Program-made: the position numbers and the translations under genes
From: Chrysomallon squamiferum
Lineage: Eukaryota > Mollusca > Gastropoda > Neomphalida > Peltospiridae
DNA: 64,000 nucleotides
Direction: 5' to 3'
Assembly: GCA_012295275.1 (NCBI GenBank)
Contig: CM022665.1
Location: 47,064,602-47,128,601, forward strand
Notes under the pieces: model-generated
Database searches by the model: none
What the model was told of the DNA's origin: nothing
The model's input: only the letters and a program-made list of their open reading frames with translations
Part shown: piece by piece, positions 33,521 through 44,409 of the stretch
Layout: each line of letters starts with the position of its first letter
How positions within the stretch are numbered: position 1 is the stretch's first letter

Positions 33521-34658
33521 ACCGATGATGATGATGATGATGATGCTGACAATAATAATAATAATAATGATGATGATGATGATGATGATGATGATATTTC
33601 GAAGTAATGACAAACCATTATGTGTATGGCGTTTTTTCTTTATGCGCTTGTTTCCTTACTATTTAGACTTAACAAAGAAATCTCATTTTCTGTTTTGAAT
33701 AAAGGAAGATATTAATAACTTACATTATACACGTTAGAAAAGAAGAACAAGAAGAAAAAACCAGTCTTTGAACTAACTGTATTATATTACATAGCCTGCG
33801 TTTGTTCACTTTCATCTTTTCTTTACGTGGTTTTTCTTGTAATGTTTTCCTGGGAATAATTAAATGTCACCAATTCCAGATCAGATATTTTCAGTTATTG
33901 TGACCTGTCATTTTACATAATGTACTATTTCAGGAGAATAAAATTCTTATTTTGATTAGCACAACCACAACCACAGCTGCTACTACCACTGCAACTACTA
34001 CTACTACTACTGCTACTACTGCTAATACTACTATTACTACTACCACTTACTAGTATTACTACTACCTTTACTGCCACTATTACTATTACAACTACTGCTA
34101 TTACTACTACAATTCTGCTAAAACTATTACTTCCACGACTATTATTACTATTACTACCACTACTACTGCTACTATGATTATTGCTACTACTAAGAGCTAC
34201 AACTACAGCTACTACTGCAGTTAGTATTACTACTGCTACTACCACTGCTCTGGTACCACTAGAATACACAACAACATCAACACTATACCAAACAACAACT
34301 ACTATTTTTGTTATGCCACCATAATTACTGCTGGTGCTAACACAACTACTACGACTCCGGCTGCAACTGTTACTGCTATGGTGCCGTTGCTTTGCAGAAA
34401 CATCATCACAGTCACAGCTGTTGTGATTATTTATTACTGTTGTTGTTAATGTTTCTAATGTTATTGTTATTATTATTATTGTTATTATCATCATCATCAT
34501 CATCATCATCATCATTAATATTGTTATCACGATCGTTATCATTATCATTATTATCATTATTAGTATCATTACAATCAGTTATTATTATTAGCATCATCAT
34601 AATCACAATTATTATGATTATCTATTATTGTTTCTGTTGTTAATATTACGAATGTCAC

Positions 34659-34698
<40 letters not shown>

Positions 34699-34778
34699 TT
34701 CATTATTAGTATCATCACAATCACAATTATTATGATTATCTATTATTATTTCTGTTGTTAATATTACTAATGTCATAT

Positions 34779-34809
<31 letters not shown>

Positions 34810-34870
34810 TATTATTACTATTATTACTATTATTGTTATTGTTATTGTTTTTAACATCATTACTATTATC
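33521..34870. repeat. trinucleotide arrays: GAT, then ACT, then ATT/ATC
   Basis: GAT/AAT runs (33522-33595), 330 bp of unique DNA, then imperfect ACT/ACA/GCT triplets (33960-34350) and ATT/ATC triplets (34430-34860). A block with GATTATCTATTATT followed by TCTGTTGTTAATATTAC is repeated at about 34613 and 34733, a 120-bp higher-order step. Long open frames here are Ser/Val or Ile/Met strings caused by the triplets. Confidence 0.9.
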
Positions 34871-35263
34871 ACCGAATTAACCAAGGGTCTTGTCTGTCTG
34901 TCCAGTGTTAGTTTGTTTTCAAAACACCCTCACAGTTTGAGCTGTTTGGGAACTCGGATCACGTCGTTCATTCACGGGGAAACATCGGGTTAATGAAATC
35001 ACCATTTTAACCGCGAGTACCAGATACGACCTGGATAACTCGGCGTGATCTAATTACCTAATCATTTCGTGACAATCTACATACAATTACTTCCTCGTGA
35101 TTCGTGACAGAAGCGAAAAAAAACAACAACAACAAGGGGCGGTTCTAGACATTTTACAGCACGGTAAGGTGGGGGGGGGTCCGAGTTGGCAGTTTTGAGG
35201 TTGTTTTTTTTTTTTTTTTTTTTTTTTTGTGACGATACAACATTAAGATTTTAAAACGTGCGC

Positions 35264-35342
<79 letters not shown>

Positions 35343-35562
35343 GAATTTATTTTCTAAACATGTAACGTTGCTAAAGCATCGTGTAGTGAGTAGTAGTAGT
35401 AGTAGTAGCAGTAGTTACTAAAACGTTGCTAATATAACTTAAGCTAAGCACGAATCTAGTAAAGGAAAGCTTGGGATTCAGAACCTAAGACAGCTACTTG
35501 ATACAAGCGTGTTTAGAATAGTCATTAACGTACTAGTTTTGTACAGACGTTATTATCATTAT

Positions 35563-35596
<34 letters not shown>

Positions 35597-35599
35597 CTT

Positions 35600-35630
<31 letters not shown>

Positions 35631-36880
35631 TTATTATTATTATTACTATTATTATTATTATTTGTATAATAAGATTAGAAATTAAAACAAACTGTACAGA
35701 TTACATTTAGTCTAAAAATTAATCTACAGAATCAAAAGAATAGAGTTTCACCGTCATTTTATTTTAACATCATTAAAAACTAACGATGTTAGATTGGAAA
35801 TTAAATTAAAATAAGTGTTAAAAGAAGAAAGAAAGAATTTGAAAATCAATAATAATAAAAAAAAAAAAACCAAGAATAACCACATGAGGTTTCAATCGCG
35901 GCTCCGTAATAAGGATGGAATTTCTGCTAAATAATAATAATAATAAATTAAATAAATAAATAAAATTAAACTGAACTGAATTAAATTAAATTAAATTAAA
36001 TTAAATAATTAAATAATTAAATTAAATTGAATTAAATTAAATAATAAAATAAAATAAAATAAAATAAAATAAAATAAAATAAAATTAATAATTTAAAAAA
36101 AAACCTGCAAATTTAATCTTCTATTTAATTCTGAAAGCAGTAATTATCTTTTTATGTTTTTAATTATTTCTCTTTTTAGTTTTATTTATTTATTCATTTA
36201 TTTATTCATTCATTTATTTATTTGTTCTGGATATTTTGTACACGGTATTTATTTATTTTTAATTTTTCTTTGATCCCACTGATTAAGTGGTGTACCTGTA
36301 AGTTTAATTACTTAAACGCTACCTGACTTTTAATTACGACTTCTGTTAATTGAATCAGCTGTTAAAATCTTCATCCGAGCTTTCTTCTCACTGCAGCGAA
36401 TTACGTGTCAGAAACTCCTGACTGGAAAGTGTGTCAAGGGATGGTAAACAGGCCTAGAAAAACATGTTTTCAGCACGAACATTTATCATTCACGTGACCT
36501 CACGGCGATCAAAAAAAAAAAAAAAAAAAAAAATGAAAAAGAAAATTCAAAAAAAAAAAAAAAAGAAAGACGAATGAGATAAAAGAAAAAAACGAAAAAC
36601 AAAAACAAAAACAAAAAAAAAAAAAAACAGTTAGAAGATAATGAGAGAAAAGAAAAATAATAAAAGTTAGAAAGAAGAAAAAGAAAAGAAAAATTGAAAA
36701 AGAAAAAAGTCGATAATAAACAAGATCAAATTTCAGGATGTTTTTTTTTTTTTTTATTTTTATTTTTTTTAGAGTTTGCCAAATAATCAGAAATTTAAAA
36801 ATTCGGCAGCTTGTTTTCAGAAAAGTCCAGACGACGTATGTCGAGCATTTTATATTAAAAGATAATTCTAAGTTAATAAT
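34871..36880. other. intergenic with CT, TTC, ATT and AATTA microsatellites, no gene seen
   Basis: CpG-containing unique DNA (34880-35165), poly-G and poly-T (35170-35228), pure CT run (35269-35339), ATT and CTT runs (35550-35665), AATTA then AAAAT runs (35970-36085), and A-rich DNA (36511-36720). Confidence 0.7.
35134..35185 (+). repeat. CAGNGGCGG-like transposon-end motif, copy 1
   Basis: AAGGGGCGGTTCTAGACATT followed by a G-rich run. The order (GGCGG, TC, AG, AT-rich spacer, G run) matches copies at 40967, 42401 and 52080. Probably the end of a decayed DNA transposon; no partner end found here. Confidence 0.3.
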
Positions 36881-36889
36881 CATTCACAG

Positions 36890-37000
36890 GTTTTAGCGTT
36901 AGCGTTAGGTTAGCGTTAGCAAAAGGATACGAATTGGCAGTCAGTAGGGTTAGGGTTAACAATATGCTTAGGGTCAGGGTTATAGTTAGTTAGGTTTAGG
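36890..37000. repeat. degenerate GTTAGC / GTTAGGG hexamer cluster
   Basis: GCGTTAGCGTTAGGTTAGCG (36896 onward) is followed by GTAGGGTTAGGGTTAAC and CTTAGGGTCAGGG. Only two perfect TTAGGG units are adjacent, so this is telomere-like in sequence but too short and irregular to call an interstitial telomere. Confidence 0.5.
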
Positions 37001-37078
37001 TCCATGGATCAATCCTCCTTGATACAGTATTTAGACTATATCCCGTTCCAAACAGCACCCCATTTCCAAAGCAAAGTA
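37001..37078 (+). mobile_element. SINE fragment, same family as 37675-37850
   Basis: GGATCAATCCTCCTTGATAC and then TATATCCCGTTCCAAACAGC match, in order, the B-box region and the CGTTCCARCCAGTRCACCA part of the mollusc SINE family. Neither end is clear. Confidence 0.5.
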
Positions 37079-37670
37079 ATCATCTTTTTTTTCTTACCCT
37101 GTTTTTTTGAAAGAGCATGTACTGACGTAAAAGAACTCTTGCATATGTCATAAAGTGATGACAGCGGTTTTCTTCTCTCGTTTCTTTAACATACAGAAAA
37201 CTATATTTGATATTATTATAAACTGAACGGTCATCTATCATCTTCAATCATTTTTTCTTCTTTTCTTCTTCTTTTTTCTTCTTTATCATCATCATCATCG
37301 AGTTAACTGTTTTTATTAATAATAATAATAATGAGAAAGAACAAAAAAAAAGTAATTTAGCGGTCTGTAATTATTTAGATTTGCTAAGACTTCCTAATTA
37401 CAGCGTTTATGAACCAAAAAAAAAGAAAGAAGAAATCTGCTCATCTCGTGCAGTGTTTGTGCTGTGAAATGTCAAGTCTTGTGTTTGGAAAAGTCGCGCT
37501 AAGTTGCAGGTTTCTCATTAGTTAGACAAACATGCTGTGTGTCTTCATAAAACACCGCGCTCGCTGTCGGTCGTCCGTGGACAAACAGTTACGAGATAAA
37601 ACGTGTCTGTGACCAGAAAGGGTTAATTAACGAACGCTGTTGACGCTTTCGTGCAGTCGGATCTGAAATA
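37079..37670. other. intergenic, with a CpG-rich patch at 37480-37670
   Basis: A TTC-rich run (37255-37300), AAT run and unique sequence lead into a CpG-rich patch with ACCGCGCTCGCTGTCGGTCG (37554 onward). No coding frame or convincing splice donor found. Confidence 0.45.
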
Positions 37671-37674
37671 ACGC

Positions 37675-37850
37675 CAGTCCTGTGGTTAGAGCATTCGCTA
37701 CAGGAGTGACGGGTTAGCTCGATCGATTGACTCCCACGTGAGTTGTGCACCATTTCTCCATTCCAGCCAGTTTTTCCTCAAGACTGATTATTTAAATGCT
37801 GTTCTCTGGGTTTTCCAACCTACGGGAAGGTTGCATATAGGTTGGCTGAT
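37675..37850 (+). mobile_element. tRNA-derived SINE, mollusc type
   Basis: The head reads GTGGTTAGAGCATTCGCTAC (A-box region) and GGGTTAGCTCGATCGATTGA (B-box region). The body carries CATTTCTCCATTCCAGCCAG, TTTAAATGCTGTTCTCTGGG and GGGAAGGTTGCATATAGG. These blocks match, in order and spacing, a SINE consensus I know from gastropod and bivalve genomes (TTCCAGCCAGTGCACCA, TGTGCTRTCCTGTCTGTGGG, ATGGTGCATATAAAAGA). The copy is diverged. No clear target-site duplication was identified. Confidence 0.75.
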
Positions 37851-39585
37851 CATTTATAACTATTACGTTTAATACTGTTTTCTTTTTTGAGTTACTTTGT
37901 ACTTCTTGTACTTCTCTTGTACTTCTCTGAATCTACGTCATCGTAAATACTCAACTTTTTAATATATAATAATAAAAGTGAAAATCAGTACATACATACA
38001 TATATGCATACATATACAAACACATACATATTTAAATACTTACATACATAGATGGCACATAAACTCAGGTAATACAAGCAGACCAGCATACAAACATAAT
38101 TCGTACGTACATATATATATATATACACATATTTTTTTTCTTTCTTCTTCTTCTGAATAATATTTATAATCTTTTGACATCTGTTGTCGTCGGTAATCTA
38201 ATACATATTAAACACGACCCAAAATAGCTTAATTGTTATACAGCAGTGTGTTTGTTAAACAATTAAATAACTAGGACAGTGCAAGCTGTTACGAACATGA
38301 CACGAAACTGTGACGTAACACTCACTGTCTCGTGACCTACTGAAGTTAATCAAACAGTGTCGTAGAATACAGAGATCGTATTGAACACTGATATATCACA
38401 GTGTTGTACTGGACGTGAAATACAGAGAGTAAATCTAAGCAGTATTTAACTGACGATACTGGAAATACCATATTTTAACAAATAACGTAGACACGTACAG
38501 TGACTTTTTAGAATGACGAGGTTGTAACGTTTAACTGAATCGTTATAGATTTTTATTTCGTTATTTATTTTTATATTACATTCTCTTAACTTTCTTTTAT
38601 CTTTTACTTTCTTTTTTTTTTTTTTTTTTTCTTTTCTCACTTTTCCTTTCCTTCTTTTCTTTTCCTTTATTATTTCTTTCTTTTATCTTTCCTTTCTTTT
38701 TTCTTTTCTTTCACTTTTTGTTTTTTTCTTTATTTCTTTTCTTTTCTTCTTTACCTTATTTTCTTTCATTCTTTCTTTCTTTTTTCTTTTCTTTTTACCT
38801 TTTGAACTGCCTAAATGCCTTTGTTACTGATGTACAATATACTAAAGACAAATCGAGTAATGATAAAAAAAAAATCCTTTTTAAAAATGGTAATAAATAA
38901 ATAAATAAATCAGTTTAACTTACACTCTGAAGAGAGTGCTGTTTCGCAAATCAAAGTATTTAGTGTCATCCGCAAACATCTTAAATTCTCCGCGGAATCA
39001 TATTCTCTTCAACTGTAGGATGAAGATTTAAAACACGCGTTCTCCTGCTGAAAGTGTGCTTTTTACATATCATAACACTTTTTGATAACAGACATGAATA
39101 ACGTTCTCGTCTGCTAGCAAAACTTTATCATCGGAAATTACTTTTTTATTTGTTGCCGTTTTTTTTTTCTTGCAGATGTTTTGCAATAAAACAAACATGA
39201 ACTTATCTGAAAAAAAGTATCTCTTTGAAAGAGGTTTGGATTTATATTACGAATAATGTGACGTACTTCTACTAAATATTTCATTTTTTTCCTCACAAAT
39301 CTCTCATTTACGAAAAACGTAAAGCATGAACGATGTGACCTCTGTTTTTGCTCCTTCGTTTTAAATTTGAAAACCGTTTAGGCGTCTGAAATGAAATAAT
39401 ACGTTCTTAATACGGTTTTATTAAACTATTGCTTCTTAAGACATTTCGATGAAAGGCATAAAGTATAAACAGTTATCTTAGTTATAAACTGCTGCTAAAA
39501 TGACTCGTTCTCGATACTTCCAGAAATAGGAAAGGATTTACTTTTCTGTTATCAAAGATCGAACTCTTGAATCGTTTAAACTGAA
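37851..39585. other. intergenic with ATAC and TTTC microsatellites, no gene seen
   Basis: ATAC/AT runs (37988-38130), poly-T/TTTC-rich DNA (38590-38805) and AT-rich unique sequence. No coding signal. Confidence 0.6.
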
Positions 39586-39589
39586 TGTA

Positions 39590-39895
39590 TATTTTCTTCT
39601 TGAATCGTTTAAAGTGAATATGGTGTCACGGTGTTTCTTAAAGTCAAGCTGACGTCACGGTGTTTCTTCTTGGACTGTTTTAAAGTGAATATGACGTCAC
39701 GGTGTTTCTTAAAGTGAATATGATGTCGTGGTGTTTCTTAAAGTGAATATGACGTCACTTTGTTTCTTCTTGGACTGTTTCAAAGTGAATATGACGTCAC
39801 GGTGTTTCTTAAAGTGAATATGTCGTCACGGTGTTTCTTAAAATGAATATGACGTCACGGTGTTTCTTAAAGTAAATATGACGTCAGGGTGTTTC
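39590..39895. repeat. 29/42-bp minisatellite carrying six perfect CRE palindromes
   Basis: The unit is GTGTTTCTTAAAGTGAATAT followed by GACGTCACG. TGACGTCA is perfect at 39650, 39692, 39750, 39792, 39850 and 39879, with mutated versions at 39721 and 39821. Spacing is 29 bp, or 42 bp where CTTCTTGGACTGTTTT is inserted, giving a repeated 42+29+29 order. TGACGTCA is the consensus site for CREB/ATF bZIP factors. Confidence 0.85.
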
Positions 39896-40473
39896 TTCTT
39901 CACATCGATCGAGTTCCCAGCGGGCAGCGCGACACGACATCTTCGCGGCTCCAAAACATTGAAAGAAAGGAAATGCCAAGAAGTCTTAATTCATTCTCTG
40001 TTTATGCGGTCACTGAGGAATAGGCCGGACCGGCAGAATCGTCAATAGCGTGTTTCGTGGGCGGATCTGAGGAAAGAGGGAACCCGTGGAGAACCTCACC
40101 TAACTGCTGCCGACCGAGTTTCCTTTTCTTTATCCGCAGTCAACTCGATTCATCTTCAAAAGATGAACGCACGTTGATTCGATGTCTGCTCGTCCGTTTT
40201 TACTGAACTTCTGGATTCGTTCCATTGTGCACGTGTTAAATCTCTCTTCAGACATCCTGAAGCGCTCGTGTAATCGTTTTCGTTGTAAAGAACAGACGTG
40301 ATTTTCAAACTGTTGCGGAGCGTTTCTTCGTGATATTTGTTAATCGCAGGTCTGGATGTAAGACGCTGAACACAAGAACTTCCTAAACACAGTATGGAAA
40401 CGTTTCACGGTGAAATTCAAACCGATTTGAAATTTCTCCAAAGCAAACAGAACGAATTAAACTATTACGTATG
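39896..40473 (+). promoter_or_regulatory. CpG-rich patch; candidate promoter and first exon ending at 40473
   Basis: Complex CpG-rich sequence directly after the CRE minisatellite, with few repeats for about 500 bp. An ATG at 40394 opens a frame (METFHGEIQTDLKFLQSKQN and on) that reaches TACGTATG followed by GTGAGA (GT at 40474), a plausible donor; if unspliced, it stops at once at TGG TGA. No partner exon was found; the 48.6-kb gene lies downstream on the same strand. Confidence 0.25.
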
Positions 40474-40960
40474 GTGAGATTTTTTTACTTTAACCAGAGA
40501 GCGAACAAGCTCTTAACAACAGCTGCTACAACCACTGCTACAACCACTGCTACAACGACTACATTCAGAATTAGCCATTATAACCCAATCAAGAAAAAAA
40601 AAAAAAAAAAAAAACACAATACATCCTATAAAAGACAGATAACTGATTATTCACGAAAATTTAAAGTACATGTTGGCAGAAAAAAAAAAAAAAAAAAGGG
40701 AGAACATTTGTGTTATAATTGTGAAAATAACTATCGTACGATGTATATTATTATACCGGCTGTACGGACTTTTAAAAAAAACTACAACTGTAATTTTTTA
40801 TTTTTTCATTTTTTTTTTTTTTTTTTTTTTTTTTGTCTTTTAATAATAGACATGCACGTATGTGTAATCCCACGATACACAAAATCCAATATACATCTTA
40901 CAAATGGTTACATTTGACATTTCAGCACACTGGCTGCACGTACACATAACTGTATAAACA
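40474..40960. other. intergenic, poly-A/poly-T rich, no gene seen
   Basis: ACT-type triplets (40520-40560), poly-A (40592-40613, 40680-40697) and poly-T (40811-40834) runs. The open frame across this stretch is low-complexity. Confidence 0.6.
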
Positions 40961-40966
40961 CTTAAA

Positions 40967-41344
40967 CAGGGGCGGGTCCAGGCCGGGGTCTAGGGGGTAA
41001 TAATAGTCTAGGGTAGTTGTTAATAGTAATAATAAGTAATAATGATTTAATAATAATAATAATAATAATAATAATAGTAATAAGTAATAATAATAATAAT
41101 AATAGTAATAGTAATAACAGTAATAATAATAATAATAATAAATAATAAGTGATAATAATAATAATTATCTGTAATAAAGTTTAGTAGTAATTTGTTGTTA
41201 ACAAATCATTCTAATACTAGTAATGTTTATGGATAAAAAGGTGTTGCAGATTTGTAAAAATTTTCATCCACGTTTATTTTGGTATAAAAATTTTCATCCA
41301 TCTTCAAACCTCCAGAACTCCAGAACTGCAGGACCCCGCCCTAG
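40967..41344. mobile_element. MITE-like element with imperfect inverted ends, about 378 bp
   Basis: The left end is CAGGGGCGGGTCCAGGCCGG (40967). The right end, read on the minus strand from 41344, is CTAGGGCGGGGTCCTGCAGT. Between them is an AAT-rich core (41015-41170) and a duplicated TATAAAAATTTTCATCCA-like block (41257 and 41283). The CAGNG start suggests hAT-type ends, but no matching target-site duplication is visible in the flanks, so the family is uncertain. Confidence 0.45.
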
Positions 41345-41639
41345 ATTTGTTACCACTTAGTCTTAACTGATCACTGAACACGTACACCGTTTCGAATTTT
41401 TGGAATTTCGCGAAGGTCACTTGTGAACTCGAGTTGTGCGATTACTTTCTGTACTTAACATTTCAAAGATTTCTCTTTGGAAACGTGATTCTTTCTTCCA
41501 TCTTCTGCCAGACTCAAAACCTTCTTTGCAGGGTCAACAGGTGGAGGGAAAAAAACAAACGAAAATAAAATAAAATAAAATAAAAAACGTGATCTATACA
41601 TAGCCATTCTTTTTTACACGTACAGAAACTTTTAGATGG

Positions 41640-41690
41640 AATTTTTATTATTATTATTATTATTATTAATATTATTATTATTATTTTGTG
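41640..41690. repeat. (ATT)n microsatellite
   Basis: ATT run with one AAT interruption. Confidence 0.9.
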
Positions 41691-41721
41691 TCTCTTTTAT
41701 GTCCCCTATATTAGAAATACA

Positions 41722-41815
41722 CATCAGTTCCCGTTCCAACCAGTACCGTTCATCTTACAAAGCCCAGAGTTTGTGCTGTCTTGTCTATAAAATATTTCTT
41801 AGTTGACAGTCCCCG
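41722..41815 (+). mobile_element. SINE fragment, same family as 37675-37850
   Basis: CAGTTCCCGTTCCAACCAGT, then CTTACAAAGCCCAGAG and GTGCTGTCTTGTCTATAAAA line up in order with the CGTTCCARCCAGT, TATCAAAGGCC and GTGCTRTCCTGTCTGTGGG blocks of the mollusc SINE family. The tRNA-like head is not recognisable. Confidence 0.5.
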
Positions 41816-42400
41816 GAAAAGCAATGTTTAAAGCGACTGCAGCGACATTTCTCAAACACCAGTTAAGCATAACGTTAACGTCAAAACACTGACATATCGT
41901 AAAAGAAACATTATCTGGAACGACAAACAGCTGTATTAGTCCACCGACGAGAACTGATCCAGCAATTCAAACACTCGTCAGTCAATCAGCAATCAACGAC
42001 TGAGCTAAAGACAACTCTTAAATATGTTCTTCATCCGATTCTTTTACTTGTGATTTTACTCTTTAAGTAGAAGATCTATAGTTAATTTTGTCCTACATCA
42101 ATTTATCTTTTTTTTTTTTTTTTTTTTTTTTTTATCATATTTTTCTTTTTTTTAAATTTTTTTAATTTTCTTTTTATGAATATATCTGTCTGGCATTTTC
42201 TGTTTAAATGAGTTTGTTGAAATAAAAGTGTCTGTAAAGCCCGCTATCTGTTTCTACATCAAACGGCTTTCAGAGATAATGCGTTGACAAATGTCTTCTA
42301 TATTAGTCTCCAGACTGAGAGCGACATTAAAAGAAAACCACCGCATTGTGATTCTGCTCACTTATCACCTGCAGTCTCAGTCTCTCTCTCTTAATCAAGT
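41816..42400. other. intergenic, no gene seen
   Basis: Unique sequence with a poly-T stretch at 42109-42133. No coding signal. Confidence 0.5.
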
Positions 42401-42440
42401 CAGGCGCGGATCCAGGATATTTTTTATAGGGGTGTACGAC
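42401..42440 (+). repeat. CAGNGGCGG-like transposon-end motif, copy 3
   Basis: CAGGCGCGGATCCAGGATAT, then a T-rich spacer and TAGGGGTGTACG. Same layout as the left end of the element at 40967. No matching right end was recognised downstream. Confidence 0.35.
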
Positions 42441-42549
42441 TGTCTGGATCACCGGGTAGTATTACAAGAGATGAATCATTTGAAACGTACACTTGTGTGT
42501 AACCTTTGATTATTTTTATATTTTAATTTTTTTTTTTACGGCCTATTGG

Positions 42550-42745
42550 TACATCAACAGCAACAACAACAACAACAACTACTACTACAACTGCAACTAC
42601 TACAGCAACTGCCACTACAACAACTACAGAAACTACCACTACTGCAACTACAGTTACAACTAATACAGCAACAACAACTACCACTACAAATACAAAAGCA
42701 ACTACAAATACAAAATCAACGTCTACTACTACAACTACAGTAGCA

Positions 42746-42776
<31 letters not shown>

Positions 42777-42800
42777 TAACAGCAACAACTGCCACGTCTA
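42550..42800. repeat. imperfect CAA/CTA trinucleotide array
   Basis: CAA, CTA and GCA triplets throughout, with a pure CTA run at about 42747-42775. Open frames (poly-Q/L or poly-V) are by-products. Confidence 0.9.
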
Positions 42801-43350
42801 ACTCAGAAATACGTGTTTTTCGTGGTTGAAGTGCATTTACTTGTCCCAGCCCTGAATCTCTGCCCTTTTAATTCTGTGACAAACTGCACAGCAGACGACT
42901 TTAAACACTGGTAAACATCTTATTTTCATTTCACGTCGAGGCCGAGGTAGACACAAACGTTACACGATGACCTCATTTTTTTTTTAATAATAATCAGTTA
43001 CATGGAGGTGTCACTGGGTGCATAAATGATTGTCGTCGTCGATGTCGTTACCATTTTCACCTCACGAAATTCCTGCCAGAACCCCACTGGTATTTGACAA
43101 CAACAAACAACATCAACAACAACAAAAAATGGTGTGATATTTTATACTGTATGCTTCTGATAAACCTCTGCCTGAACGGAACCGTTTGCATGTAGGCCTA
43201 TATAACAACAACACAAACAGCTTACGTGTTTTCAGGTCTGTTCTGACATACACACTTCTTACTGGCAAGAACAGCCCTATATAACAAGAACACAAACAAC
43301 TTGCGTGTTTCTATATCAGTTCTGATGCTGCAGGCATGTTTCTTCTCTAC

Positions 43351-43389
<39 letters not shown>

Positions 43390-43713
43390 CATCTAATTAA
43401 TAAGAGCAAGCCGTGAAAAAGATGGCTGAATATTTCCTCTCTTATATCATCATCATCATCATCATAATCATCACCATCATTAAAAAATCATGAATGTTGT
43501 TTTATCGTTAAACAGACATTTTATTAATTCATACGACTCAAGGTTAAAACGGTTTCAGCGGAATTCACCCCCAGATCCAAGCAACCAGCCAAACCAAACC
43601 AAACCAGCCAATCCCGCTGAAAGAAACAGATAACAGCAGTGAGTCACTTGTTTACAGAACACGGGCACTGTATTCGGTTTCAGGTGTGAAGAAAAGTAGA
43701 AGTTAAACTCGTT

Positions 43714-43751
<38 letters not shown>

Positions 43752-43795
43752 CCAACTTCGTACACTCTACGATATTTCCTGTTTCTGCAGAGTAA

Positions 43796-43842
<47 letters not shown>

Positions 43843-44000
43843 AGGATGAAGTTAATAATAAACAAAAACAATATGGCTGCTTTCTGTCTGGAATTACGAA
43901 TAATCAAACAGACGATAACATCCGTTCGTTGAACTTTCGGTAAAATCTGTGTGCGCATATCATGCTTCAATAATCGTGCACTTAACAGCCCGTCTGCTGC
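42801..44000. other. intergenic with poly-A and GA runs
   Basis: Unique DNA, poly-A runs (43352-43382, 43718-43750), an ATC run (43448-43478) and a GA run (43800-43839). A segment with TATATAACAACAACACAAAC and GTGTTTTCAGGTCTGTTCTGA is partly repeated at about 43198 and 43275 (77-bp step). No gene seen. Confidence 0.55.
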
Positions 44001-44002
44001 GT

Positions 44003-44347
44003 TTACACTGACCTTGACCTTGTACAAACAACCTTCAGAGCCCGTGTGTGGTTATTTAACTCTGGCAATCTAAACGAGCCAAGGTCTTGAGCAATATAAA
44101 TGTAACTCGTTATAAGATGGTTGACAACGATTTGGCTTGGTAATTGAAGAAATGGCGCAAGTAATTCCAGCTCCATGCATTCGTTTGTTTTGGCCGTGTC
44201 ATCTGTTTCCAAAAGTAACGTACAGTTATGCGAAGCATGTTGTTCATCTCGTGTTAATAGTGCACTGATTGTCAATGATTTATTCTCAGAAAAATATTTG
44301 AGTGATCGTTCAATCTCATTTAACAGTCCGGCATCGCCGATTATCAT
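44003..44347 (-). other. unexplained open reading frame, 114 codons, possible exon
   Basis: Reading on the minus strand from ATG 44347, the product starts MIIGDAGLLNEIERSLKYFS and ends TRSRSV. The frame stays open a further 17 codons upstream of the ATG (to a stop near 44398). Composition is mixed, with few repeats, unlike almost every other open frame in this region. Acceptor-like sequence (ACTCTGTCAG) precedes it and donor-like GTs occur near its end, so it could be an internal exon of an unseen minus-strand gene. I recognise no family, and chance remains quite possible. Confidence 0.2.
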
Positions 44348-44409
44348 TCTATCATTTCTGTCTATAACAGCGTCTGACAGAGTAACGAGTTTGAATTATT
44401 GTGTCTAAC

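Noticed and set aside
33925-34569. 214-codon minus-strand frame rich in Ser, Val and Asn
   Set aside because: It follows the ACT/ATT triplet arrays exactly; no segment is free of the triplets.
36896-36960. Interstitial telomere
   Set aside because: Only two perfect adjacent TTAGGG units, the rest being GTTAGC or degenerate; too little to support telomere origin.
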